Assembly: GCF_001586785.1 (NCBI RefSeq)
Contig: NZ_LUFH02000070.1
Location: 1-33,162 of the forward strand
Length of the DNA: 33,162 bases
Reading direction: 5' to 3'
Source of the DNA: Sphaerospermopsis aphanizomenoides BCCUSP55
GTDB taxonomy: Bacteria > Cyanobacteriota > Cyanobacteriia > Cyanobacteriales > Nostocaceae
Shown here: piece after piece, positions 7,080 to 15,633 of the stretch
How the letters are laid out: every line of letters starts with the position of its first letter
Numbering within the stretch: the stretch's first letter is position 1
The notes under the pieces: generated by a model
What the model saw: the letters and a program-made list of their open reading frames with translations, nothing else
Databases searched by the model: none
What the model was told of the DNA's origin: nothing
Position numbers and translations under genes: made by a program

Positions 7080-7154
7080 CACCTGTCACCTGTCACCTGT
7101 CACCTGTCACCTGTCACCTGTCACCTGTCACCTGTCACCTGTCACCTGTCACCT
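7080..7154. repeat. Heptanucleotide tandem repeat (CACCTGT x10)
   Basis: Ten perfect copies of CACCTGT start at 7080 and are followed by a partial CACCT at 7150-7154. The array ends 38 bases before the Uma2 start codon and begins 39 bases upstream of the recJ start, so it fills the shared divergent upstream region of both genes. Confidence 0.95.
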
Positions 7155-7192
7155 ACTATAAAATAAAAACACATCAACAAGAGGTAGTGTTT

Positions 7193-7951
7193 ATGGCAAC
7201 CCAAATCAGTGAAAAAAAATCTCCCACTGAACTGGTAATTACTTGGGAAGCCTTACCCGATGATTTTCAGTTAGAGGATGAACCAGTGGAAAATACCGGA
7301 CAGCCGATTTTGGCTGGTGCATTGCGAGAAAGTTTAGAAATTGCGGGTTTCATTCAACCGCAGATGTTAATAGCTTCTAAGTTCGGTTTATGTGCCACAT
7401 TAGACGGTCAATTTATCGCTAAAGCACCCGATTGGCTGTTTGTTCCTTCAGTAAAAGATATTTTACCAGAACGTAAAAGTTACACACCCAATTTAGAAGG
7501 GGATGTTCCGGCTATAGTGATAGAATTTTTATCTGATACGGAAGGTGGAGAATATTCCGTTAAGCGCACATATCCACCAGGAAAATGGTTTTTTTACGAG
7601 CAAATTTTGCAAGTCCCCATTTATGTAATTTTTGATCCAGATGGCGGTTTATTAGAATTTTATCAATTAGAAAATGGGCATTATTCTTTAAAACAACCAG
7701 ACGAAAATGGTCTACATTGGATTGATGCAATGGGATTATTTTTGGGAACTTGGAGAGGAGAAAAAGAAACCAGAAGCGGGTATTGGTTGAGGTGGTGGGA
7801 TGAAGCAGGTAATTTGTTACCTTGGTCTGTAGAATTGATTTCACAGGAACGTCAACGGGCTGAACAAGAAAGACAGGAGAAAGAAAGGCTAATAGCTTAT
7901 TTAAAATCTCAGGGTATAGATCCTGATAATTTACCCACAGCAAAGCCTTAA
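7193..7951 (+). CDS. Uma2-family (DUF820) putative PD-(D/E)XK endonuclease, long form
   Basis: From the ATG at 7193 the product is 252 residues. The GAGG at 7181-7184 decides this start; a GTG six bases earlier (7187) is in frame but sits too close to it. The core contains KAPDWLFVP (about 91-99; the conserved Asp) and PAIVIEFLSDTEGGEYS (about 108-124; the Glu), the PD-(D/E)XK-like elements of Uma2 proteins. Next come a YVIFDPDGG strand and a Trp-rich region (GYWLRWWDEAGNLLPW). A Gln/Glu/Arg-rich coiled-coil tail (SQERQRAEQERQEKERL) ends the protein. Uma2 genes are greatly expanded in cyanobacteria and their role is unclear. The heptamer array immediately upstream may affect expression. Confidence 0.85.
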   Translation: MATQISEKKSPTELVITWEALPDDFQLEDEPVENTGQPILAGALRESLEIAGFIQPQMLIASKFGLCATLDGQFIAKAPDWLFVPSVKDILPERKSYTPNLEGDVPAIVIEFLSDTEGGEYSVKRTYPPGKWFFYEQILQVPIYVIFDPDGGLLEFYQLENGHYSLKQPDENGLHWIDAMGLFLGTWRGEKETRSGYWLRWWDEAGNLLPWSVELISQERQRAEQERQEKERLIAYLKSQGIDPDNLPTAKP

Positions 7952-7963
7952 ATAAAAGATTCA

Positions 7964-7997
7964 GATCCCCGATTTCTTCAACAAATTGGGGATTTTT
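7964..7997. terminator. Hairpin terminator between convergent uma2 and RNase T2 genes
   Basis: GATCCCCGATTT (7964-7975) pairs with AAATTGGGGATT (7983-7994), with one mismatch and a seven-base loop, and is followed by T residues. It lies 12 bases after the Uma2 stop and 18 bases before the end of the convergent RNase T2 gene, so it suits both strands. The same hairpin family recurs at 8840-8874. Confidence 0.75.
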
Positions 7998-8015
7998 GTA
8001 TTGAGAATAATTGTT

Positions 8016-8747
8016 CTACGATTCACTAAACCCTACACCAACCGCATCCACTACTACCTTATCGCAAGACTTTCCACCACTGGGAATTAACACATCTGCT
8101 AATTTTTGTCCAGGAAGAGGACGCTTAATTTTAATGCGAATTTCAGTTGCTAGGTTATTTTCACTGCTACATTTGAGATTTAAACTGGCAGCAGTTCCCT
8201 GTCCAAAGGTTCTTTCAAATGCTGTTTTTACCTCAGATAAAGTAATTGTTTCACCGATATTTTGAGCAAATAAATCTCTCACATCAGAAGCATTAACTTC
8301 TTTGAGTAGGTCAACAGCAATATCATAATAAGCATCTGCATCTCGTCCGTCACAAGTTCCATGTTTAACCCATTCGTGACGTTCCAGATTAGATACTACT
8401 CCGGGCATAACTTCCGCTAATTCACTGCCTGTTTCTACATCAACCGCTACTACAGGTAAAGCTTTCCAATTTCCTGTTTCATCGCTTTTGATATCTTCGC
8501 TAGGAACACCGCAATAAGAAAGTTTATCAGGCCATAACCCGTGCAAGGTAAAGTTACTAGCATCATATCTATTTTCTGTTTGTGCAGTACATTCTGCTTT
8601 GTTGGGGTGAGTTTCACAGAAAGCAGACTGCCAAGACAGTGATAGTAAGTATTTTTCAGCACAACCTTTAGCTGGACAACTGTCAGCATAGGTGGGTTGT
8701 TGACTAAGAAGTAAGAAAGATAGCAAAAATGCTATGATAAATCTCAT
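8016..8747 (-). CDS. Secreted ribonuclease T2 family protein
   Basis: This 243-residue protein carries both RNase T2 active-site segments: CAS I FTLHGLWPD at residues 66-74 (catalytic His69) and CAS II ERHEWVKHGTC at 122-132 (His124, Glu125, His129). A signal peptide covers residues 1-21 (MRFIIAFLLSFLLLSQQ..YA), with probable cleavage before DSC. Eight or so cysteines fit the disulfide-rich extracellular fold. T2 enzymes cut single-stranded RNA through a 2',3'-cyclic phosphate; a periplasmic or secreted scavenging role is likely, as for E. coli RNase I. The neighbour at 8896-9324 on the same strand is also secreted, 148 bases upstream, but a hairpin between them suggests separate transcripts. 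Confidence 0.93.
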   Translation of the reverse strand: MRFIIAFLLSFLLLSQQPTYADSCPAKGCAEKYLLSLSWQSAFCETHPNKAECTAQTENRYDASNFTLHGLWPDKLSYCGVPSEDIKSDETGNWKALPVVAVDVETGSELAEVMPGVVSNLERHEWVKHGTCDGRDADAYYDIAVDLLKEVNASDVRDLFAQNIGETITLSEVKTAFERTFGQGTAASLNLKCSSENNLATEIRIKIKRPLPGQKLADVLIPSGGKSCDKVVVDAVGVGFSES

Positions 8748-8839
8748 AAAGATGAGTGTGTGCGAAATTACATCGTGGAATGTATCATGACTGTATATTT
8801 TGTCTAAGTTTTTTTAGTGAAATTTTTATAATTGAGAAT

Positions 8840-8874
8840 CAGATCCCTGATTTCTCAGATAAATCGAGGATCTG
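8840..8874. terminator. Hairpin downstream of the 8896-9324 gene
   Basis: CAGATCCCTGATTT (8840-8853) pairs with AAATCGAGGATCTG (8861-8874) around a seven-base loop with two mismatches. It lies just after the end of the minus-strand gene at 8896 and belongs to the same family as the hairpin at 7964-7997. It may terminate that gene. Confidence 0.6.
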
Positions 8875-8895
8875 GTCATTCCTGACCTATTTTGC

Positions 8896-9324
8896 TTAAA
8901 AAACATTAACTTTACCATCATTAAGTATATAAAGAGAGCGATCGCCTGGAAACTTATTACTAGGACGCAGTTCTAAGCGCAGAGTACCAAAATTCGGTTT
9001 AGAAACATTGGCTTGCAAAGACCTACCCGTATCATCCCAAAACAAGAGAGAAAAATTTGGTTCTGTGGCACTTTCCTTATCTACACTATATTCCTGTCCT
9101 GGATTGAGAGTAATTCTTCGCATTTCTGGTAATTGCTCTAATTTCAATACTCTAGGTGTCCGATTCACCACTTTTACACGGATATATTGACCAGGTGTAA
9201 ACTGAAGTGGACGCGGACCACAATGAGAAGCACAAGTTCCAGCTAAGGTGACATGAGAATTATTAGTTGGTGTTAATAATAAAGCTGTAGCAATCAAAGT
9301 GGCTGGTATTAACTTAGACATCAT
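8896..9324 (-). CDS. Secreted protein of unknown function
   Basis: A 142-residue protein with an N-terminal signal peptide (MMSKLIPATLIATALLLTP; likely cleavage near LAG-TC at about residue 29). The mature part starts with a Cys pair (CASHCGP) and is predicted mostly beta, with alternating hydrophobic strands such as QYIRVKVVNR and VLKLEQLPEMRRITL. The C-terminal half, including FSLLFWDDTGRSLQANVSKP and GTLRLELRP, looks like a small beta-sandwich. I do not recognise a named domain. It is a plausible periplasmic binding or structural protein restricted to cyanobacteria. It stands upstream of the RNase T2 gene on the same strand. Confidence 0.75.
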   Translation of the reverse strand: MMSKLIPATLIATALLLTPTNNSHVTLAGTCASHCGPRPLQFTPGQYIRVKVVNRTPRVLKLEQLPEMRRITLNPGQEYSVDKESATEPNFSLLFWDDTGRSLQANVSKPNFGTLRLELRPSNKFPGDRSLYILNDGKVNVF

Positions 9325-9374
9325 ACACTCCTGATATCGTGTTCTGTTAAAGACTCATTATTAGGGAAGGAGAG

Positions 9375-9422
9375 GAGCATGGGAGCGTGGGAGCATGGGA
9401 GCATGGGAGCTTGAGAGCTTGG
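9375..9422. repeat. Eight-base tandem repeat (GAGCATGG-type, 6 copies)
   Basis: GAGCATGG, GAGCGTGG, GAGCATGG, GAGCATGG, GAGCTTGA and GAGCTTGG follow one another exactly. An eight-base period is unusual beside the seven-base STRRs in the rest of the window. Confidence 0.9.
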
Positions 9423-9440
9423 GAGAAAATTCTTGACTTA

Positions 9441-9475
9441 TTCCCTGTTCCCTGTTCCCTATTCCCTATTCCTAC
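9441..9475. repeat. Heptanucleotide tandem repeat (TTCCCTG/TTCCCTA)
   Basis: Two TTCCCTG and two TTCCCTA units plus a shortened fifth copy lie between the eight-base array and the 3' end of the kimA-like gene. Confidence 0.85.
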
Positions 9476-9485
9476 TGACCTAACG

Positions 9486-11321
9486 TTACAAATAATATCT
9501 GACAGTTGTTATAACTCGACTTTTCTTAGCTCGTAAAGCATTCTTTAAAAATAAAGTCGTTTGGTTGTGTAGAATACCATCCCACCAATTGCGTGTGACA
9601 AAGGCAGGAATAATGATAGTTGTGAAAACATCTGGATAACGCTCTTCAAATTGACTAACAAAATTAACAATGGGTTCAATTACAGAACGATAAGGAGAGT
9701 CAATAATGTGTAAAGAAATATCTGACTCTAAATTGCGCCATTTTTCTTGTAATTTGGTTCTATCTGTCCCACCCATATCTACGTGAACAGCGACAATTTC
9801 ATCAGCTATTGTACGTGCATAGTCTAAAGCTTCTACTGTTCCTCGGTTCAGTTGTCCGACTACAACGATAGCAGGATGGGTGACAACTTCCGGTTGTGGT
9901 CTAGGGATATAACTACGGGGAGCTATATCTTGAATACTGAGACGTTGAGCTACATATTGATAGTGGCGATGAATAGCGGCAAAAAGACTCACTACCAAAG
10001 GAATTGCTACTACCACTAACCAAGCACCCAAAAGGAACTTAGTAGAAATAATCACTAATAAAACTATAAAAGTTGCGATCGCACCCAAACCATTCATCAG
10101 CGCACTTGCACGCCAACTGCCAGTATGTTCTTTAAACCAATGGCGTACCATCCCCGCTTGGGAGAGAGTAAAGGAAGTAAACACACCCACTGCATAAAGA
10201 GGGATAACGGCGTTAACCTGTCCTTTAAATATAATTACTAAAATCCCAGCGCAGACGCTAAGAAGGACAATACCATTAGAATAGACCAAGCGATCGCCCA
10301 ATAATGCCAACTGGCGTGGTAAAAATCCATCTCGTGCCAAAAAATAACACAGCCTGGGGAAATCTGCATAGCTGGTATTAGCTGCTAACAGCAAAACTAA
10401 CAAAGTTACAATTTGCACAAAATAGTAAAATAGACCAGTCCCTAAAATTTGTCTTCCCAACAGAGAAACCACCGTTTGTCCCTCTTCAGGAACAATATGA
10501 TAAATGTTTGCCAGGTAGCTGATACCCACAAACATTAACCCCAAAATCCCCCCCATATACAACAAAGTCAGGCGAGCATTTTGCCATTCTGGAGGTTTAA
10601 AAGCTAACACCCCATCAGATATGGCTTCTACTCCCGTCAGTGCAGTACATCCAGCAGAAAAAGCTCGTAAAACAAAAAACAAACTCAATCCTTCAGTCAC
10701 AGGAAGGGAAGGATATTCTGTAATCACCTGTCCAGTGCTATATTTAAACAACCCGATGCCAATCAGCAGGAAAATACTAGCAATAAAGGCATAAGTAGGA
10801 ATCATGAATATCTGGCCTGATTCCTTCACACCTCTGAGATTTGCAAACATTAACAAAAAAATGAAAATCAAACACAAAAGCACTGTGTGAGATTGCAGTG
10901 CTGGAACTGCTGATGTCAAAGCGGCTGTCCCCGCAGATATACTGACAGTTACAGTCAAAATATAGTCAATCATTAACGAACCGCCAGCCACTAGACCTGG
11001 ATACAGTCCCAGATTTTCTCTAGCAACAATGTAAGAACCGCCACCTTGAGGATAAGCCCGAATAGTTTGGCGATAGGAAAGTACAACTATTGCCAGAAGT
11101 GCGATAATTGCTATAGCGATTGGGAGAGACAAACCTAGCGCCCCACTTCCTGCTGCTACTAAAACCAGTAAAATCTCCTCAGTCGCATAGGCAACGGAAG
11201 AGAGAGCATCAGAAGAAAGAACCGCCAAAGCCGCCGCATTACTCAATCTCTCTTCACTATGGGCGCTAGTTGGTAAAGACTTACCAAGGAAAAATTGCTT
11301 AAATTGAGGGTATAAGGACAT
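9486..11321 (-). CDS. KimA-family potassium transporter (APC superfamily)
   Basis: The product is 611 residues from the ATG at 11321, which has AGGTGG eight bases upstream; a TTG six codons earlier is less likely. About twelve membrane helices are followed by a soluble C-terminal domain of about 150 residues. Strong resemblance to Bacillus KimA (YdaO) is visible in LSSDALSSVAYATE near the N-terminus, SYRQTIRAYPQGGGSYIV, DYILTVTVSISAGT, TGVEAISDGVLAF, IPLYAVGVFTSFTLSQ and the C-terminal ILHNQTTLFLKNALR. KimA is a high-affinity proton-coupled K+ importer inhibited by c-di-AMP. The C-terminal domain has a USP-like fold (VVVGQLNRGTVEALDYA). The K+ substrate is inferred from this similarity; a general amino-acid permease label would be less precise. 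Confidence 0.85.
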   Translation of the reverse strand: MSLYPQFKQFFLGKSLPTSAHSEERLSNAAALAVLSSDALSSVAYATEEILLVLVAAGSGALGLSLPIAIAIIALLAIVVLSYRQTIRAYPQGGGSYIVARENLGLYPGLVAGGSLMIDYILTVTVSISAGTAALTSAVPALQSHTVLLCLIFIFLLMFANLRGVKESGQIFMIPTYAFIASIFLLIGIGLFKYSTGQVITEYPSLPVTEGLSLFFVLRAFSAGCTALTGVEAISDGVLAFKPPEWQNARLTLLYMGGILGLMFVGISYLANIYHIVPEEGQTVVSLLGRQILGTGLFYYFVQIVTLLVLLLAANTSYADFPRLCYFLARDGFLPRQLALLGDRLVYSNGIVLLSVCAGILVIIFKGQVNAVIPLYAVGVFTSFTLSQAGMVRHWFKEHTGSWRASALMNGLGAIATFIVLLVIISTKFLLGAWLVVVAIPLVVSLFAAIHRHYQYVAQRLSIQDIAPRSYIPRPQPEVVTHPAIVVVGQLNRGTVEALDYARTIADEIVAVHVDMGGTDRTKLQEKWRNLESDISLHIIDSPYRSVIEPIVNFVSQFEERYPDVFTTIIIPAFVTRNWWDGILHNQTTLFLKNALRAKKSRVITTVRYYL

Positions 11322-11458
11322 AAAAAGTCCACCTGACAAGTATTTTATATTCCTACTCAGTTGAAGATTAACTCAAAACTGAGTCTATGAAATATAACAA
11401 TTTTGGCAGATTGTTTAAACACTAAACTTTAAATTCCCATTAATCCCTCTAAGGAATT

Positions 11459-11488
11459 ATCCGCGTTCATCTGCGTTAATCTGCGTTT
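11459..11488. repeat. Ten-base repeat (ATCTGCGTTT-type, 3 copies)
   Basis: ATCCGCGTTC, ATCTGCGTTA and ATCTGCGTTT are adjacent. The same unit recurs at 27378-27407, with single copies near 12849 and (inverted) 13247, so it is a dispersed repeat in this genome. Confidence 0.8.
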
Positions 11489-11520
11489 AATGAGGAATTT
11501 TTGTTAATTTTATCAAATAT

Positions 11521-12777
11521 CTAGATAGTTTCAACAACAGACTCTAACCAAATTTCTCCATCATCTGCTAATAAATTTTCAGCTGCTTCTAACATAGAAG
11601 TAGCAATATCTTTTAAATCCTCCCGATTATTTAAATAAGTTCTTAAAGCTTCCATCGGGTCAATACTGCTACTAGCGTTTAATTCAGGAATTCGGGGTTT
11701 AGCCAACTGACTAACTAATTCTGGTTGAATTGTATATGTATGGGCTGCACTTAAAGCTTGATGAATAGAAGAATTATCAATTAAATCCAATTGTTCTGAT
11801 CGCAGTTTGTAAATTAGCCGCACTACAGTATCTTGAAGATCATATTTTGCGATCGCTTTCAATAATACCCCTTGTGGATCATCACTCTTAGATAAATCTA
11901 CTTCAATCGTGCGAAATGTGCGAACAGGTAACGGGCAAAATTCCCACTCGACGTTACCTTTTTCCAATTCCACCATTACATAACCCTTATCTTCCTTTTC
12001 CTCGCTGAAATCTACCCGTTCAATACTACCGGGATAAATCACAGGTGGGTCATTAGATTTATTTAAATTTTGGTGACAGTGAACATGACCCAAAGCCACA
12101 TAATCAAAACAAGGGCGCGTCAGCAAAGACAAAGGTAAAGTAAAACCCTTACCCACCGCTAACAAACGTTCTGCACCCAACATCGCATTATCAGCCATCA
12201 AATGTGCCAACAGCACTGTAGGTACATCTGGGTCAAGTCGGCGAATTTCTCCTTCTAAGACCACTTGTAACCGTTCCGTTAACAGTTGATTGACTTCCGC
12301 CATCGACAAACCCGCAGTTTCTTTGCGAGTCATCAAAGTAGAACGAGTTAACCAAGGGAGAGTAACTACTTGTACCTTACCGTTCCGGGTTTGAATATGG
12401 TGCGTTGTCAGCGTATCACCAACCACAAAACCGGGAACGCCGAGAGTGCGGTAAATATTTAAACTTGCACCGCCCACACCTTGGGAATGTAAATCATGAT
12501 TACCCACCAACAGCACAGTGGGAATATCTGCATCGACCAGACGGCGAAATTGACTAGCAAAAGCTTCCTGCACATAAGGCGGTGGAGTAGCATCAGGAAA
12601 AGCATCACCACCAAATATCACCATATCCACAGGTTCAGTTAACGCTCGGTCAATACATAAAGATAGGGTATTGACAAAATCCTCTAATCGTGTATTTAAC
12701 CCAGTGGCGGGGTTAATGCGTCCGTGGGAGAAACCGCTTCCTATATGGATATCGGAAAGATGTAAGATTTTAATCAT
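11521..12777 (-). CDS. SbcD-like DNA repair exonuclease (metallophosphoesterase)
   Basis: From the ATG at 12777 this is a 418-residue calcineurin-like phosphoesterase of the SbcD/Mre11 type. The metal-binding motifs are in order: LHLSDIHIG (D-x-H) at the N-terminus, FGGDAFPDA, LVGNHDLHS (GNHD), LLAHLMADN (His) and LGHVHCHQ (G-H-x-H). The capping domain and C-terminal region follow. An in-frame GTG at 12810 would add eleven residues without family likeness, so the ATG is preferred. SbcD works with the SbcC ATPase to open hairpins and process DNA ends; no sbcC lies beside it here, so the partner must be elsewhere. Confidence 0.87.
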   Translation of the reverse strand: MIKILHLSDIHIGSGFSHGRINPATGLNTRLEDFVNTLSLCIDRALTEPVDMVIFGGDAFPDATPPPYVQEAFASQFRRLVDADIPTVLLVGNHDLHSQGVGGASLNIYRTLGVPGFVVGDTLTTHHIQTRNGKVQVVTLPWLTRSTLMTRKETAGLSMAEVNQLLTERLQVVLEGEIRRLDPDVPTVLLAHLMADNAMLGAERLLAVGKGFTLPLSLLTRPCFDYVALGHVHCHQNLNKSNDPPVIYPGSIERVDFSEEKEDKGYVMVELEKGNVEWEFCPLPVRTFRTIEVDLSKSDDPQGVLLKAIAKYDLQDTVVRLIYKLRSEQLDLIDNSSIHQALSAAHTYTIQPELVSQLAKPRIPELNASSSIDPMEALRTYLNNREDLKDIATSMLEAAENLLADDGEIWLESVVETI

Positions 12778-12935
12778 ATTGGTGAGTTTGATGCTTGTTG
12801 AACGAACCACGAAGACACGAAGGACACAGAGAGAAGATGTTTTAATATTTATCTGCGTTTTATCTGCTCTCGAGTCGAGACTTGTAAACTATAATATTTA
12901 AAGATTATAGAAAATTATTAAATTTGAATCAGGAT

Positions 12936-13340
12936 ACCCTTCGGGAAGTCAAAAGTCAGAATTTTTTTGTCTGAATCAGGATAACCAGGATTAAAGGATG
13001 TACAGGATGGTAATTTTTAGATAGTTGATAATCCCATCATTCAACAACATTCTGAAAATACCAACTTCCCAACAAACAATCATCCAATCACATCCTGTAA
13101 ATCCTCAAATCCTGGACATCCTGATTCTGACAAATTACAAGACAGTACATCATTTTGATAACTGAAAATTTCTCTCTGGTTCCTCTGTGTTTGGAGTGGT
13201 ATGCCTTACGGCACGCTACGCGAACGTTAAAAAAACATCAAAAATAACTGAACGCAGATAAACGCGGATATTCAATTTTTGACTTTTGACTTTTGACTTT
13301 TGAATTCCCGAAGGGTGTCCTGGACATCCTGATTCTGACA
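12936..13340. repeat. Nested inverted repeats (MITE-like) between sbcD-like gene and cysH
   Basis: An outer pair, ACCCTTCGGGAAGTCAAAAG at about 12936-12955 and its near complement ending near 13318, surrounds an inner pair. In the inner pair TGTCTGAATCAGGATAACCA... (12968-13010) matches the reverse complement of 13090-13132. A further partial copy of the inner arm (TCCTGGACATCCTGATTCTG) is at 13318-13340, and TTTTGAC heptamers occur near 13277-13300. The 621-base gap 12778-13398 holds no gene that I can see. The pattern suggests a non-autonomous element, with a second copy fragment from nested insertion. Confidence 0.75.
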
Positions 13341-13398
13341 AAATACACAAATTAAGGTGCGTTACGCTGTCGCTAACACACCCTACTCTGACAACTAA

Positions 13399-14103
13399 CT
13401 AAATGTGAATCCCACACTCAGTTTTAGCAGTTCCTCTCCAACGTCCAGCGCGTTCGTCTTCACCATCAGCTACTTTGGTGGTAATGGGTTCGTCACCAAT
13501 GCTAGGATAACCTTGATCATGGAGAGGATTGTAAATTACTCCATGTTCAGCTACATAAGCCCAACTGTCTTTGCGTGTCCAAGCTGCAAGGGGATTTACT
13601 TTTAATCTTCCCAGATTATCTAATTCAAATATGGGCATATCTGCACGGGTAACAGCTTGGTCACGACGACGACCAGTAATCCAAGCCACGGTATTTAATT
13701 CCTTTAACCCGCGTAACAGTGGTTCAATTTTGGTAATGTGGTGGAACTGAGTAATATCTTTATCCCACAATGCTTCACCATATTTAGCAGCAAAGGCTTC
13801 GCGGGTTTCTATATCTGGGGTTTTGTAAGTTTTTAAATCTAGATTATAGATTTGTTTAGCTTTAGCAACTAATTCTAGAGTTTGGGGGAAGTGATATAGA
13901 GTGTCGAGAAAGATTACAGGAACTGGATGCTTGAGTTCAGTATAGAGAATGTGAGTAATAATCAAGTCATCAACGTTAAAGGCGCTAGTTTGTACCAGTC
14001 CTGTGGGTATGTTCTCGATAGACCAAGCTAAAATTTCTTTGGGAGTAGCGGTTTCAAACTGTCGATTTAAGCGGTCTAAGTCAAAAGCTGTAGCAACTGT
14101 CAT
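13399..14103 (-). CDS. cysH: Phosphoadenosine phosphosulfate (PAPS) reductase, thioredoxin-dependent
   Basis: A 234-residue protein of the CysH family. It has an adenine-nucleotide alpha-hydrolase core (TSAFNVDDLIITHIL, FLDTLYHFPQTL) and a WITGRRRDQAVTRADMPIF segment for substrate binding. The C-terminal tail KTECGIHI carries the catalytic Cys230. The paired CC motifs that bind a 4Fe-4S cluster in APS reductases are missing, so PAPS is the expected substrate, reduced by thioredoxin to sulfite in sulfate assimilation. Length is normal. It is transcribed alone on the minus strand, with a long non-coding region upstream. Confidence 0.93.
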   Translation of the reverse strand: MTVATAFDLDRLNRQFETATPKEILAWSIENIPTGLVQTSAFNVDDLIITHILYTELKHPVPVIFLDTLYHFPQTLELVAKAKQIYNLDLKTYKTPDIETREAFAAKYGEALWDKDITQFHHITKIEPLLRGLKELNTVAWITGRRRDQAVTRADMPIFELDNLGRLKVNPLAAWTRKDSWAYVAEHGVIYNPLHDQGYPSIGDEPITTKVADGEDERAGRWRGTAKTECGIHI

Positions 14104-14611
14104 GATGATTCTCTAGAAAAACATTTTTACCTTGATTAAGTTTTATAGTACCTTATTAATGCACCTATTCCTCTCGATAATAGGGTAATTATATTGCTTT
14201 TACGGAAATCAATACTAAATAGGTGGAAATGTTGAAGAGTCAATTTGGTTGATGTGAAGGTTTTTCTTTCCTACTTCACCCCTCAACAGTGGTACGGGTA
14301 TCACTACAAGGGAACAGGGAACAAGCAAGGAATACAGAACTTTCTGTGTTACCAAAAAATGTGCAATTAATTTTGCTCAGGTGCTTAATAGGGAAGATAA
14401 ACACAGTTAGTATCTCTAATGCGCTGGACATGATATTAGGCAGTTAGATGATTCTTGATTCAGTTACTAGCCCTGAGCATAAATATTAGATTATGTTAAC
14501 TTATTTTAAGCAATTTTAATTTTTACTAGTTTTTCCTGATGTTTTATATATTTTTTTATACAAATCCTGTTATTCTTAACCTAAGTTTAACAAACAAGGA
14601 TTTGATCAGAA
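14104..14611. other. Non-coding region upstream of cysH and of a small membrane peptide
   Basis: This 508-base AT-rich stretch separates the minus-strand cysH start from the plus-strand small peptide. It should contain both promoters. I see a short GGGAACAGGGAAC repeat near 14310-14325 but no tRNA, terminator or open frame of substance. Confidence 0.5.
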
Positions 14612-14716
14612 ATGAATAATACACAATTACCGAATAGCTTGGGTCAATCTATAGTTATGGGTGTTTTAATCGTTTTGACCTGTGCAGGTATCATCACGAT
14701 TATGAGCGTTTTTTAA
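14612..14716 (+). CDS. 34-residue single-span membrane peptide, unknown
   Basis: The open frame MNNTQLPNSL... has a polar N-terminus of about 12 residues, then one membrane helix (about 14-34: VMGVLIVLTCAGIITIM). It ends two residues after the helix. AAGGA at 14596-14600 lies 11 bases before the ATG. Size and layout resemble the low-molecular-weight subunits of photosynthetic complexes, yet it matches none of the ones I know (PsbM, PsbT, PsbX, PetN, PetL, PsaM). Codon use is ordinary for the window. It may be a new small membrane protein of thylakoid or respiratory complexes; a chance open frame is the alternative. Confidence 0.55.
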   Translation: MNNTQLPNSLGQSIVMGVLIVLTCAGIITIMSVF

Positions 14717-14973
14717 TAAAAAAATAGTTTAAGTAAGTGGGCGTTAAAAATTTTCGTTATGACAAGGGAAGTCTTAACAGGGAACGGGGGAACAGAGAAG
14801 AGGTTCGTTACATATTTCGGTTTTTTTTCCGTTCACCTGCTTAAAAGAATGCGTGTAGGAAACAGAATGAATATCTGAACCTACACTTTTTTATTAAAAA
14901 TGAGCAGAGGTGCAAAGGAGAATGAATTTTTACCTTTTACCTTCTTCCACTGAAAACTGATAGCTGACAAATA

Positions 14974-15633
14974 TTAGCTGTTAACTGAAACTCCCACAGG
15001 ACAAGCGACGTTAGTACCACCTAAGCCACAATATCCACCAGGATTTTTAGCTAAATATTGTTGATGGTAGTCTTCAGCGTAGTAGAATTCAGGCGCATCT
15101 AAAATTTCTGTGGTAATTTTGCCATAACCTGCGTTACTAAGGGCTGGCTGATAAGCGTCCCGTGATGCTTCTGCTTGTTGTTTTTGAGTTTGGGAATAAA
15201 CGTAAATTCCTGAACGGTATTGTGTACCTGTGTCATTACCTTGACGCATCCCTTGGGTGGGGTCATGACTTTCCCAGAAAACCTTTAGCAGTTGGGAATA
15301 ACTAATGACTTTGGGGTCAAAAACCACGAACACTACTTCATTATGACCAGTTAAACCAGTGCATACTTCTCTGTAGGTGGGGTTGGGTGTGTAACCAGCA
15401 GCATAACCAACCGCAGTGGTGTAAACTCCTTGTTGTTGCCAGAATTTACGTTCTGCGCCCCAAAAACAGCCTAAACCAAACATTGCAGTTTCCATCCCTT
15501 CAGGAAATGGCGGTTTGAGAGGATTACCATTAACGTAATGTGCTGCGGGGACTGGCATTTTTTCTGTGCGTCCTGGTAAGGCTTGTTCAGGGGAAATCAT
15601 AGCCAGTTTTTTACCGAATCCGAATATTCCCAT
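14974..15633 (-). CDS. msrA: Peptide-methionine (S)-S-oxide reductase MsrA
   Basis: This 219-residue enzyme has the active-site motif GLGCFWGAE at residues 54-61, with catalytic Cys56. Conserved [22 protein letters not shown] and GTQYRSGIY segments follow. Two resolving cysteines lie near the C-terminus (GGYCGLGG and NVACPVG), as in the E. coli enzyme (212 residues). MsrA repairs oxidised methionine S-sulfoxide in proteins using thioredoxin. The N-terminal about 45 residues before the catalytic domain fit the extended cyanobacterial/E. coli type. The gene stands alone. Confidence 0.95.
   Translation of the reverse strand: MGIFGFGKKLAMISPEQALPGRTEKMPVPAAHYVNGNPLKPPFPEGMETAMFGLGCFWGAERKFWQQQGVYTTAVGYAAGYTPNPTYREVCTGLTGHNEVVFVVFDPKVISYSQLLKVFWESHDPTQGMRQGNDTGTQYRSGIYVYSQTQKQQAEASRDAYQPALSNAGYGKITTEILDAPEFYYAEDYHQQYLAKNPGGYCGLGGTNVACPVGVSVNS

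Noticed and set aside
7080-7154. CRISPR-like array
   Set aside because: The repeat unit is only seven bases with no spacers; it is an STRR.
7560-7943. Minus-strand open frame of 127 codons
   Set aside because: It is the antisense of the Uma2 gene, which has recognisable motifs.
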